Shown here: in pieces, positions 54,819-62,494 of the stretch
Layout: each line of letters opens with the position of its first letter
Position numbering within the stretch: position 1 is the stretch's first letter
DNA from: Psychrobium sp051201665
GTDB taxonomy: Bacteria > Pseudomonadota > Gammaproteobacteria > Enterobacterales > Psychrobiaceae
DNA length: 64,000 nt
NCBI RefSeq assembly: GCF_051201665.1
Contig: NZ_CP179210.1
Span: forward strand, 2,914,001-2,978,000
Reading direction: 5' to 3'
Position numbers and translations under genes: made by a program
Notes under the pieces: model-generated
Told to the model about the DNA's origin: nothing
Seen by the model: only the letters and a program-made list of their open reading frames with translations
The model's database searches: none

Positions 54819-55112
54819 TTATACCATTTATCAAAGCCCGACAAATCGAGACGATTATCCACAATATGAGCTAGTGCATATTCAAACGTGCCGGGCATAA
54901 TTTGCTGGGAAAAATCAACGGGAATGAATCTGTTTTGACAGGATAAGTCTGGTTTGCATCTTGTTATGGGAAAGTGGCCATCTCGTTTACTCGCAACGGA
55001 TAATAACCATTGGTTCACAGACCAGATCACCGTTCAAGCTTAATTATTGAACAACGATGCTAAAACTAAAAAAGAACGTAAAAACGTTCTTTTTGATAAA
55101 TTCTACAGCCTC
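54819..55112 (-). mobile_element. Truncated IS1182-type element inserted in attC5
   Basis: It begins at 55112 with GAGGCTGTAGAATTTAT, immediately after the GTT of the attC5 core. It carries the first part of a transposase: RFIPVDFSQQIMPGTFEYA, then HIVDNRLDLSGFDKWYN, typical of IS1182 N termini. The frame is cut by MITE family 1 at 54818 and the remaining two thirds are gone. A hairpin (aaaagaacg/cgttctttt) lies near 55069-55093 in its leader. The 17-bp end is shared with the MITE in attC4. Confidence 0.75.
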
Positions 55113-55180
55113 AACGCGGTGCTTTGCGGCAAATTTGGAGCGCAGCGGAAAATTTATCCGACAACAGCACCCTGTTAAGC
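55113..55180 (-). other. attC5, integron recombination site of cassette 5 (cut at its R' core)
   Basis: Read on the minus strand, R'' core GCTTAAC (55174-55180), a hairpin body with gggtgctgttg / ...gcaccgc, and the start of the R' core GTT (55113-55115). The last four bases of R' are replaced by the IS1182 relic. R'' GCTTAAC is the exact complement of the 5' core GTTAAGC of this cassette at 55768-55774. Confidence 0.85.
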
Positions 55181-55210
55181 ATCATTTTCGCATATTTCAT
55201 CCAAAAGAGC

Positions 55211-55693
55211 TCATTCTTCATATTCTGAATATTTTTCAATAAATTGGTTCAAAGTTTGTTGGCCTCCTTGGCGAACCTTGTTTTGGAAAAAAGAGGTCCA
55301 TCCCAGAACTAACCCTATGGGTCCCATAGCCATTTGAGTCCATTTATAAAGATTGAAATTATCATAGTGTTTAATGATTTTTCCATCCTTAAATATAAAC
55401 TCAGCATCGACTTTGTTGTGGACATGCCTACCGGTTTTAGAAAACACATATTTGGCTTCCCAATGGACTTTTCCGTTGTGGTCATCTGCCTGAATTCCCT
55501 CGAAGGTTCGGCTATTCGGATCTCCTCCTTTTTCTAAGAGCATGTGCCACATGGCTTTGGCCTTAGGGCCTTTTAATTGAAATAATGGATCAGAAAACTC
55601 AATGTCAGGGTGGTAACAATCATGCATTGTGGCATAATCTGATTGTTTAAACGCGTTATAAAACTTTTCAACAAGTTGTTCATTTTCGTTCAT
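55211..55693 (-). CDS. Cassette 5: SnoaL-like / NTF2-fold protein
   Basis: 160 aa. The N-terminal LVEKFYNAFKQSDYATMHDCYHPD with DIEFSDPLFQLKGPKAKAMW and the strand FIFKDGKIIKHYDNFNLYKW mark the SnoaL-like NTF2 superfamily. Members include isomerases, hydrolases and binding proteins; no catalytic assignment is possible. It is encoded in the fifth cassette, 31 bases before attC5, and has a GGAGGG ribosome site. Such proteins are frequent integron cargo. Confidence 0.85.
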   Translation of the reverse strand: MNENEQLVEKFYNAFKQSDYATMHDCYHPDIEFSDPLFQLKGPKAKAMWHMLLEKGGDPNSRTFEGIQADDHNGKVHWEAKYVFSKTGRHVHNKVDAEFIFKDGKIIKHYDNFNLYKWTQMAMGPIGLVLGWTSFFQNKVRQGGQQTLNQFIEKYSEYEE

Positions 55694-55767
55694 ATTTTCC
55701 CTCCATGTTTAAAGTTAATTGTTAAGAAAGCACTGTTTTTATCAAATACTTGTGATGAACTAATGAT

Positions 55768-56030
55768 GCTTAACGAGGCTGTAGAATTTATCATTCAAGA
55801 AAAACAGCCATTAAATTTTGATTAATTTACACTAAAAACCGCGCATCTACTCTCATCAACGTAGTTTTTGGCTCTGGAATCTAAGATTTATAAATTCTAC
55901 AGCCTCAACGCCGCATTAAGTGGCGAGCAACGCAGACCAATGAACTTAAAGTATTGTGCCGTAAACACTAAATTCAAAGCAAGCCAAAAATGCCGAGCGT
56001 TGGGAATCCGTCTTAAATGCTTTGTTATGT
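55768..56030 (-). other. attC4, integron recombination site of cassette 4, split by a MITE
   Basis: R'' ACATAAC (56024-56030), a VCR-like body and an R' core. Without the 132-bp MITE and one copy of its 3-bp duplication the site is 128 bp and ends in GTTAAGC (55768-55774). R'' complements the cassette's 5' core GTTA/TGT, which is itself split by the group II intron. This double match fixes both insertion points. Confidence 0.88.
55775..55906. repeat. 132-bp MITE inserted in the attC4 core
   Basis: Perfect 17-bp inverted ends GAGGCTGTAGAATTTAT (55775-55791 and, inverted, 55890-55906), flanked by the direct duplication AAC (55772-55774 and 55907-55909; GTT on the minus strand). It is non-coding. 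The ends equal the left end of the IS1182-type relic at 55112, so the MITE is probably its non-autonomous derivative. Confidence 0.88.
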
Positions 56031-56047
56031 GATTTTTTGCCACTTGC

Positions 56048-56734
56048 TCAGATAAGCCATTTGAATGCACGCTCTAAGAACTTATCTGCATTTTCTTTGA
56101 CAATTTCGCCATGGGACATGACTAAAATTTGAGGTTTCCAAGACAACAAGCTATCAAGGTGTCGGCGAGCATCCGATTTACCGAACATAAAACTTAGGCG
56201 CCAATCTAAAGGCATTTTTCCGTTAGGAGCGAGAATACCAACACCTTTCGCTACAACTCTTTGCAAATAATTAAATTCGTTTCCAGAAAAGTTTTCAACT
56301 AAGTCTGTGGCGATAAGGACACCTGAACTTTTATGGAAAAAAACACATTCTTCCATCAAGGGGGAACCCGAAAATAACACTTGATCGATGTCTGCTCCCC
56401 ATGCCCAACTTTGCTGATGGTTCAAAGAACCATTAAAAAGATAATCACCACGCTTTTCGATAACTTCGTTAGTGCCAAAAACTTCGGCTTTGGGATAAAC
56501 CGCTAGCCAATCAGGTAAAAATAGATGATGTAAGTGATTTGGCGCTATCAAATACCTTACTTCACCTAAGCTACTAATCTGATCAGTAATTACTTCTGAT
56601 AACTTGATTGGGCTGTGAACCCAAAGCTCACCACTAGATAGCCGAACAATCGTCATTCGAGTAGAAAAAGGTAATCCTAGAAACTGAACTGAGCTACCAT
56701 CAAATATCCATATCTCGTGCGCTAATTTTTCCAT
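56048..56734 (-). CDS. Cassette 4: DUF4336 metallo-hydrolase-like protein
   Basis: 228 aa from the ATG at 56734, which has GGGGG just upstream. The N-terminal IWIFDGSSVQFLGLPFSTRM, YLIAPNHLHHLFLPDWLAVY and GVLIATDLVENF are DUF4336 traits. The domain looks like a metallo-beta-lactamase fold with a reduced metal site (NHLHHLF, TDLVE, MSHGEIV). Function is unknown. The start codon lies 17 bases after the group II intron 3' end, so cassette transcripts would have to pass through the intron. Confidence 0.82.
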   Translation of the reverse strand: MEKLAHEIWIFDGSSVQFLGLPFSTRMTIVRLSSGELWVHSPIKLSEVITDQISSLGEVRYLIAPNHLHHLFLPDWLAVYPKAEVFGTNEVIEKRGDYLFNGSLNHQQSWAWGADIDQVLFSGSPLMEECVFFHKSSGVLIATDLVENFSGNEFNYLQRVVAKGVGILAPNGKMPLDWRLSFMFGKSDARRHLDSLLSWKPQILVMSHGEIVKENADKFLERAFKWLI

Positions 56735-56790
56735 TTGAACCCCCAATCACAATCGTGGTAGAGCGGTCCATTACTGAGCCGACCCCACAC

Positions 56791-56824
56791 AGATCCGGAC
56801 GTGCGGAACTACCGCATCCGGCTC
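56791..56824 (-). ncRNA. Group II intron domain V
   Basis: A 34-base hairpin on the minus strand, starting gagccggatgcggtag and closing with cgcacgtccggatct. The AGC-type triad is replaced by the class C-like CCG lower stem (gagCCG...CGGatct) around a short loop. A short domain VI with a candidate branch A follows (near 56755-56790), before the 3' splice site at 56752. Confidence 0.8.
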
Positions 56825-56859
56825 TTCAGTTATATATTCGCTCGTGTAAAAACACGACC

Positions 56860-58149
56860 CTAGTACCAATCAACCAGCAAAAATCGCTTGCTGACGTTTG
56901 GTCTCTCAATTTTAAAATACTCTAACATCTTCTTGAAATTACTCCAATTATAACTTCGCCGACCACTGCGTCTGTTCAACCATTTATACAGACTATGTAA
57001 AACATAGTCATGCAGGCTTGATAAACTTCTGCTGTTGTCCGGTAGTCCGAAATAATTTACAAACCCCATGAGTTTTCGTCTTAACTGCGGCAGCCATAGC
57101 TTCAATTTAAGCGAGCGTTTGCTTTTAATCCATTGGTAATACTCACTCAGCTTCGCCCTCTGTTTCGCAACAGCGGTTCGCCGTCTGAGTCTTGGTTTAC
57201 TGTTTGAATCAGTGCCCCAGTAAAATTCAAACCCTAGAAATACGAAGTGACGTTTTCGACCAGCGTGAAATCGGCTAAAGCGCATTAACGATGTTTTGTC
57301 TTCTGCGACGTCTAAGTTGAACTTCTTTAATCGTTTCGGTAGTACCTTATAAAAGCGCTTTGCATCCCTTTCCAATTGAAACGCACACACAAAGTCATCG
57401 GCGTAGCGGATCATCATTGCTCTGCCACGCATCGACGGTTTTACTTTCTTTTCGAACCAGAGGTCTAGTGCATAATGGAGATAAATATTAGCCAGTACAG
57501 GGCTGATAATTCCGCCTTGTGGACTGCCACTAGATGGCTTGGTGTAGACTCCATCAGGTGATTTTATCCGTGCTTTTAACCACTGATTAATTAAGTTAAG
57601 TATCGCCTTATCATCGATGCGTTGTTTTAACATGTCCATCAGCCATTCGTGATCAAGATTATCGAAGAAGCCTTTAATATCAGCCTCGACAATGTAACCG
57701 TAACCTTTGAATTGCAGATTTAGTGTCAAACTATGCACTGCTTGATGCGCACTTTTATTCGGTCGATAACCATAACTATTGCGCATAAAGTCTTGTTCCC
57801 AGATGCTTTGCAGGATCTGGCTAACACTTTGTTGCACGAGCTTGTCTTCAACCGTTGGCAGACCTAGTGGTCTTAATTTACCATTAGATTTAGGGATAAA
57901 GATCCGCTTGATATCATTAACTCGATAACATTTATGTTTGAGTTGTTGACCTAAGCGATCAATATTTTCAGTTAGCTTTTCCTTGTATTTAGGCATGGTA
58001 GTGCCATCAATACCGGGTTTAGCATGTTTATTGAGTTGCCCCCAGCTTTGATACAAACTGTCAGTATTTAGCAATCCATATAAATTCTGAAATCTGTGCT
58101 TGGGGTGGGTTTGTGCTTTAAATGCGATGGCATTAAGTGTTGTTGTCAT
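56860..58149 (-). CDS. ltrA: Group II intron reverse transcriptase/maturase (class C)
   Basis: 429 aa. RT blocks are in order: RIFIPKSNGKLRPLGLPTVED, GYRPNKSAHQAVHSL, YIVEADIKGFFDNLDHEWL, GSPQGGIISPVLANIYLHY in variant form, and catalytic MIRYADDFVCAF near residue 245. A maturase X domain follows (GFVNYFGLPDNSRSL...). There is no HNH endonuclease domain, as usual for class C. It looks intact, so the intron could splice and move. Confidence 0.95.
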   Translation of the reverse strand: MTTTLNAIAFKAQTHPKHRFQNLYGLLNTDSLYQSWGQLNKHAKPGIDGTTMPKYKEKLTENIDRLGQQLKHKCYRVNDIKRIFIPKSNGKLRPLGLPTVEDKLVQQSVSQILQSIWEQDFMRNSYGYRPNKSAHQAVHSLTLNLQFKGYGYIVEADIKGFFDNLDHEWLMDMLKQRIDDKAILNLINQWLKARIKSPDGVYTKPSSGSPQGGIISPVLANIYLHYALDLWFEKKVKPSMRGRAMMIRYADDFVCAFQLERDAKRFYKVLPKRLKKFNLDVAEDKTSLMRFSRFHAGRKRHFVFLGFEFYWGTDSNSKPRLRRRTAVAKQRAKLSEYYQWIKSKRSLKLKLWLPQLRRKLMGFVNYFGLPDNSRSLSSLHDYVLHSLYKWLNRRSGRRSYNWSNFKKMLEYFKIERPNVSKRFLLVDWY

Positions 58150-58716
58150 AGTGATTCCAGCCCTACTTTGTCCGGACTATGTGGCGGCTTAATACCGGAT
58201 ATAACTGTCAGCTCCTTCGCCATGTACAAGGCTTTCCCCTGCTCAGACTACTATGGGCTGATCTGACTTCCAAAGGGTCATCGTTGGCTTTGCTTTTGGC
58301 TAAACGTCCCTACCATCGTCCTAATGGGACACCTTTGGATCTCTCAAGTTCTCAATGCATCTCTTTATACATGCCACGGCTTGATAACCCCGCTGACTCG
58401 CCACAACCTCACCGCTCACTTTCATGAATAATGGTTGCTTTGCTTGGACTTCGATGGCGTTACAAACCTCGTCAGTCAGATCTAATATTTATCGGAGCGA
58501 TGCCAGCACTTCAGGGACACGATATCCCCTATGGCCTACATAATTCTCTGTGTACGCTTCACCAATATTGTTCATGTGATGCAGTCCTCACTGCCGAAAA
58601 GCAATCGCTAATCTCACACTCCGCCAAAGGCGCAACACTCGATACAGGTGGTTGGTTATACCTTACCCGACAGGGACTTACACCCTGCAAGATGCATCAA
58701 GCTTAGCTTGACGCAC

Positions 58717-58816
58717 TAACGCCCGCATAAGGGGCTGATAATAGTTTGCTAAAATGTGAAGCGGAGCGGAACCGAGCAAACTGTTAGCAGTCCCATGCTT
58801 AATGCGCTTGTTAGGC
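58717..58816 (-). other. attC3, integron recombination site of cassette 3
   Basis: R'' GCCTAAC (58810-58816), body with the complementary arms agtttgctcggtt / agcaaactat, and R' beginning GTTA (58717-58720). There the group II intron interrupts the core. The stop codon of the cassette gene is inside R''. R'' complements the 5' core GTTAGGC at 59145-59151. Confidence 0.9.
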
Positions 58817-59128
58817 ATACTTTTTAATAACAAGTTTATATAGTTTGTTTTTAATTATTTTTTGCTCAATTTTATCTGAGATATATTTACTTATAGCTAA
58901 AACAATGACAAGTCCTGCCCAGTAAATATAACTTTCAAAAGGGATATAACCTACGGATGACATGATAAAAGTAAAGCAAACCATAAAAGCTACTGTTAAT
59001 AATATATCAATAAACCAACACTGTAATTTTGATGCTAGCTTAGCTTGATGTATATACGAAAATGTTTCCGTACTAGGAGCCTCTTTTAGTTTAGGAAAGC
59101 TATTGTTCAACCATTCTGTATAGTTCAT
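58811..59128 (-). CDS. Cassette 3: small membrane protein
   Basis: 105 aa from the ATG at 59128, six bases after a GGAG; an ATG at 59140 is less well placed. Two strong hydrophobic helices (WFIDILLTVAFMVCFTFIMS and YWAGLVIVLAISKYI) are followed by a basic tail rich in Lys. The N-terminal 45 residues are soluble. No family is recognised. The stop TAA overlaps the attC3 R'' core. Small membrane proteins of unknown function are common integron cargo. Confidence 0.7.
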   Translation of the reverse strand: MNYTEWLNNSFPKLKEAPSTETFSYIHQAKLASKLQCWFIDILLTVAFMVCFTFIMSSVGYIPFESYIYWAGLVIVLAISKYISDKIEQKIIKNKLYKLVIKKYA

Positions 59129-59144
59129 TGGAAACTCCATGTAT

Positions 59145-59244
59145 GCCTAACGCCCAAATAACATGCAAAAAATAGTTGGTTAAAATTAGCGACGAAGGAG
59201 AAAAAACCAACTGTTTTTTGTCCTAGTTTATTTGCTTGTTAGGC
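59145..59244 (-). other. attC2, integron recombination site of cassette 2
   Basis: 100 bp between R'' GCCTAAC (59238-59244) and R' GTTAGGC (59145-59151). The arms include aaaccaactg / agttggttaa in the body. R'' is the exact complement of this cassette's 5' core at 59655-59661. It resembles attC1 and attC3 closely, so these three cassettes share an attC type. Confidence 0.93.
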
Positions 59245-59636
59245 TGCGCTATAAACGGTTTAATTAATGGCCAGCACCCTAAGAAACAAATAGAACCTAT
59301 AAAACTTGCGATAATATCGTAAGTATCAAATGTAAACTTATCTAGATGCAGTTGACGCAATTCCCAGAAAAACAGCCCAATTAATGTAATAAGTATGCTA
59401 CTAAAAAACCACTGAAAATCACTAAGATTACAAAATAATTTTTGTACATGTTTTATGTAGACCAAAAATACTACAGGGCAACAAAATGCTGCGATAAAAT
59501 TTGGTGCTACACCAAGAAAAAAAGACAAGTTACTTGAAACTTGAGTATCTCGTAAGTAATGAGTAAAAATAATTAAACCAACACCCAGTATCAGGATAAA
59601 CCCCAAATAATCTTGCTTACGTTTAACGATCTTCAC
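59223..59636 (-). CDS. Cassette 2: four-TM membrane protein
   Basis: 137 aa with about four hydrophobic segments (YLGFILILGVGLIIFTHYL, FLGVAPNFIAAFCCPVVFLV, WFFSSILITLIGLFFWELR and IIASFIGSICFLGCWPLI). The segment FDTYDIIASFIGS faintly recalls VanZ-like proteins, but I would not assign it. The reading frame continues through the attC2 R'' core (residues PNKQ) and stops inside attC2. GGAGT precedes the start region. Confidence 0.7.
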   Translation of the reverse strand: MKIVKRKQDYLGFILILGVGLIIFTHYLRDTQVSSNLSFFLGVAPNFIAAFCCPVVFLVYIKHVQKLFCNLSDFQWFFSSILITLIGLFFWELRQLHLDKFTFDTYDIIASFIGSICFLGCWPLIKPFIAQPNKQIN

Positions 59637-59654
59637 ACTCGCTACTCCTTAGCA

Positions 59655-59752
59655 GCCTAACGCCCTAATAATGGGCAAAAAATTGTTTGCTAAAATGTTG
59701 AGGAACGAAAACAGAAAACTGTTTTTTGTCCTTATTTATTAGCTTGTTATAT
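59655..59752 (-). other. attC1, integron recombination site of cassette 1
   Basis: 98 bp between R'' ATATAAC (59746-59752) and R' GTTAGGC (59655-59661), with the body arm aaaacagttttctg / caattttttg region. R'' exactly complements GTTATAT at the attI/cassette 1 junction. The stop codon of the cassette gene lies in R''. Confidence 0.93.
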
Positions 59753-60514
59753 TTCACTTGGCTCTACTGCCTTGATACTAAAATTAGGGGTAATTGCCTT
59801 TGTAGCAGGTCTTGACCTATTTTCAGACGGAAAGTGCCAAATGTTAAAGTCTTTATTGGGATATGTATCATAAACCAGTTGATCCCAACCAAGCATGTTT
59901 GCCATTTTAATAAATGCGGCTTCTTTTGCTACAGATAAACTTAACTTAGGGTTTAGGAATTTCATGTAACCTGAGTTTACTGCACCAGTTAAGATATCTA
60001 CGACTTGTAGACCAAGGTGCTCTTTTGAATCATTCATTGTCACTTCTTGAATGGTTCTATCTGAGCCAAGTTTTGCCAACATATTGTTAGCAACTATACC
60101 AATAACTTCATCGTTCTTTTTATACTTGTCACACTTTTGGTCTATCAAAACGATAAGTTTTGATTTTACTTGTTTGGCAGTGTTTTTTAATAAGTACGTG
60201 TAGGTTTGATAAAATGCTTTTTCTCTATCTGATTTCCAGTTGTTGTAAATAGATTTTTCAACAACGATAGAGTGAAAGCAACATGAACTTCTCAGAACCA
60301 TCGAGAGGAGATCTACACAGATATTTGCTTGCCCAGCACTATTCTTAATTTTTGACCACTTTAGTTCGCCAACAATCCCACGCTTTTTCTTTAAATCAAG
60401 AACATATTTATTGAACTCGTCAACCTTTGATTTTGGGACACAAAGCAAACCTATAGAGTAACAACGGTCACTTCCTGTCGTTCCACTTTCGTCTCCATAT
60501 ACTAGATAGTCCAA
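59747..60514 (-). CDS. Cassette 1: DUF3800 protein
   Basis: 255 aa. It begins MDYLVYGDESGTTGSDRCYS (Asp-Glu-Ser of the DUF3800 N terminus). It has a Glu/Lys region GELKWSKIKN, LIVLIDQKCDKYKKND and the late Asp in GLQVVDILTGAVN. DUF3800 has an RNase H-like fold and is often found in defence islands and on mobile elements; its substrate is unknown. It is the first cassette, next to attI, so it is the most recently captured and the best expressed. GGAGG lies shortly upstream of the start. Confidence 0.85.
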   Translation of the reverse strand: MDYLVYGDESGTTGSDRCYSIGLLCVPKSKVDEFNKYVLDLKKKRGIVGELKWSKIKNSAGQANICVDLLSMVLRSSCCFHSIVVEKSIYNNWKSDREKAFYQTYTYLLKNTAKQVKSKLIVLIDQKCDKYKKNDEVIGIVANNMLAKLGSDRTIQEVTMNDSKEHLGLQVVDILTGAVNSGYMKFLNPKLSLSVAKEAAFIKMANMLGWDQLVYDTYPNKDFNIWHFPSENRSRPATKAITPNFSIKAVEPSEI

Positions 60515-60544
60515 GTGAGCCTCCGTACTCTGTGTGAAATATAA

Positions 60545-60680
60545 CAGTATATTATCCGGAATTCTCGATAATGCCGGATTAATAAAACTTAATTGTGCTC
60601 AACAATAATGATTAATCTATTACCTTGCAATGGGTTATCGACTTTTATTTTAAATAAATGAAAAACACTCCTTGTCGAAA
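60545..60680 (-). promoter_or_regulatory. attI region and candidate cassette promoter (Pc)
   Basis: The junction GTTATAT at 60539-60545 marks the boundary between attI and cassette 1. To its right lies attI-like DNA with the dyad ccggaattctcgataatgccgg in its plus-strand reading. A possible minus-strand promoter, TTGCAA, 17 bases, TATTGT, lies near 60605-60635 and would drive the array. The attI limits and the promoter are inference; integron class cannot be read from this. Confidence 0.5.
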
Positions 60681-60846
60681 GAAAGAAGTGCGGCATACGA
60701 AGAAGTTTATTTCTTCGTATGCCAAGAATTAAAATAATTTTATATAAAAAAACAATCAACTATATAAATTAGTTTGTTGGAACAAAGAAACCAATTAGAA
60801 CAATAAACATACAATAAGTTGCAAAGATCACTAAAGCCAATTATAA

Positions 60847-60862
60847 CTGTACATACATACAG
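60847..60862 (+). promoter_or_regulatory. LexA box upstream of intI
   Basis: ctgtacatacatacag: CTGT, eight alternating AT-rich bases, ACAG. This is a full match to the gammaproteobacterial SOS box, 17 bases before the intI start codon. LexA control of intI is known for Vibrio and class 1 integrons. It also shows that the upstream ATG at 60819 is not the real start. Confidence 0.9.
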
Positions 60863-61503
60863 ATCAACTAAGGCTTCTATGATGATTACTAAATCCCCTT
60901 TTTTACTGTCACTTAGAGATGTGATACGTGTGAAACGATATAGCCTGCAAACTGAAAAAAGCTATTTGTATTGGGCTAAATATTTCATTATGTTTAATGA
61001 CAAACGTCATCCTAAAGATTTGGGTTTATCTGAAATAAATCATTTTTTAACATTTTTAGCCGTTAATCGTGGGGTAAGTGCAGCAACGCAAAATCAAGCT
61101 TTGTGTGCGATAGTTTTCATGTACAAGCATCTATTAGAACGCCAATTCGATAATTTAACATTTTCTTATGCCAAGCGACCAAAAACAATTCCAACTGTAT
61201 TATCTCCCCTGCAAGTCTCTGCGATTATAAGTCACTTAAAAAATCCCTATAAACTACTCGTCTCTATTCTTTATGGCAGTGGATTAAGGTTGAATGAGGC
61301 ATTACGATTACGTATTAAAGATATTGATTTTTCAAATCAAACACTTTTTGTGTTCAGAGGAAAAGGACAAAAAGATCGAGTGACTTTATTACCTAATCAA
61401 TTAAATGATGCCATTGCTAAACAAATTGAAAAGGTTAAGTTAATGCATAATCAAGACTTACAAGCAGGGTTTGGGCTAACCTCTTTGCCTGCATCGTTAA
61501 ATA

Positions 61504-62494
61504 ACCTGAACTCGGGATAAAAATTGAACTAATAGCCCACCTAGTGATCAGATCTTTCGAACAAGAAACGATTTAAACACTATAAACGGTGAGCGTATGG
61601 ATAAGTTAGTTGAAATATTTTGTGATGTCGATGATTTTTGTGAAGTTTTTATTCCTCAATGGGAAAAGCAATTACTGTCTGATGGGACGAGAAAGCGGCA
61701 GCGTAAAGGTCGAATGGCCACAAGTGAAGTGATGACTATCGTTATTTTATTCCATATGTCGAATCACAGAGACTTTAAAAACTATTACATCGGGTTCATT
61801 CAGCGTTTTTACAAAAAACAATTCCCATACTTGCTTAGTTACACACGATTTTTAGAAGTCATGCCAACGACATTAGTGCCGTTGTGCAGTTATTTTTCTG
61901 CGATTAAGGGGCAGCCTACAGGCCTTGAATTTATTGACTCTACAAGCATTAAAGTTTGCCACAATTTAAGAATCCCACGCCACAAAACATTTGATGGAAT
62001 TGCTAAACGAGGTAAAGGGACTATGGGCTGGTATTTTGGATTTAAGCTCCATTTGATAGTGAATCACCTAGGGGAGATTGTTGCAGCGAAAATAACGGCT
62101 GCAAACGTGCATGATACTCAACCTGTTGAAGGTATGGCATCAGACCTGCCAGATAAACTCTATGCTGATAAGGGCTACATAAGTAAAGCATTAGAAAGTA
62201 ATTTGCTAGAACAAGGAGTCACTTTAGTAACAAATGTGCGAAAAAATATGAAAGCAAAGGTACTGTCTATTTGGGATAGGGCCATGCTATCTAGGCGATT
62301 TATTATTGAAACAATCAATGACCAATTGAAAAACATTTCACAAATTGAGCATTCCAGACATAGAAGCATGAATGGCTTAATGTTAAATCTCATTGCTGGG
62401 CTTGTGGCTTATTCTCTGAAAGAAAACAAACCACAACTAAATATCACTGACGTTGAGATGAATCAGATCGTCGTTTCTTAAGCCGATCTCAGGT
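61504..62494 (+). mobile_element. IS982-family insertion sequence in intI
   Basis: 991 bp with terminal inverted repeats beginning ACCTGA (left acctgaactcgg, right, inverted, acctgagatcgg) and a 6-bp target duplication TAAATA (61498-61503 and 62495-62500). It carries one transposase gene and appears intact. Confidence 0.93.
61597..62481 (+). CDS. IS982-family transposase
   Basis: 294 aa DDE transposase. It has an N-terminal domain with GRMATSEVMTIVILFHMSNH. The catalytic Asp is in GLEFIDSTSIKVCHNLR, followed by GTMGWYFGFKLHLIVNHLGE, a second Asp in PDKLYADKGYISKAL, and Glu in RRFIIETINDQLKNISQIEH. All are typical of IS982. Full length. Confidence 0.94.
   Translation: MDKLVEIFCDVDDFCEVFIPQWEKQLLSDGTRKRQRKGRMATSEVMTIVILFHMSNHRDFKNYYIGFIQRFYKKQFPYLLSYTRFLEVMPTTLVPLCSYFSAIKGQPTGLEFIDSTSIKVCHNLRIPRHKTFDGIAKRGKGTMGWYFGFKLHLIVNHLGEIVAAKITAANVHDTQPVEGMASDLPDKLYADKGYISKALESNLLEQGVTLVTNVRKNMKAKVLSIWDRAMLSRRFIIETINDQLKNISQIEHSRHRSMNGLMLNLIAGLVAYSLKENKPQLNITDVEMNQIVVS

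Larger units (their letters stand above)
56752..58716 (-). mobile_element. Group IIC intron inserted in the attC3/cassette-4 core
   Basis: About 1965 bp. The 5' end reads GTGCGTC, directly after GTTA of the attC core. The 3' end is ...CCACGAT, followed by TGTGATTG of cassette 4. Joining the exons gives GTTATGT, the exact complement of that cassette's R'' core ACATAAC, so the boundaries are secure. It encodes a reverse transcriptase/maturase and has a recognisable domain V. Insertion in an attC is the habit of the class C-attC group. Confidence 0.92.

Noticed and set aside
58179..58706. Plus-strand open frames upstream of the intron RT.
   Set aside because: They lie in the structured 5' RNA domains of the group II intron; such frames are often misannotated as genes.
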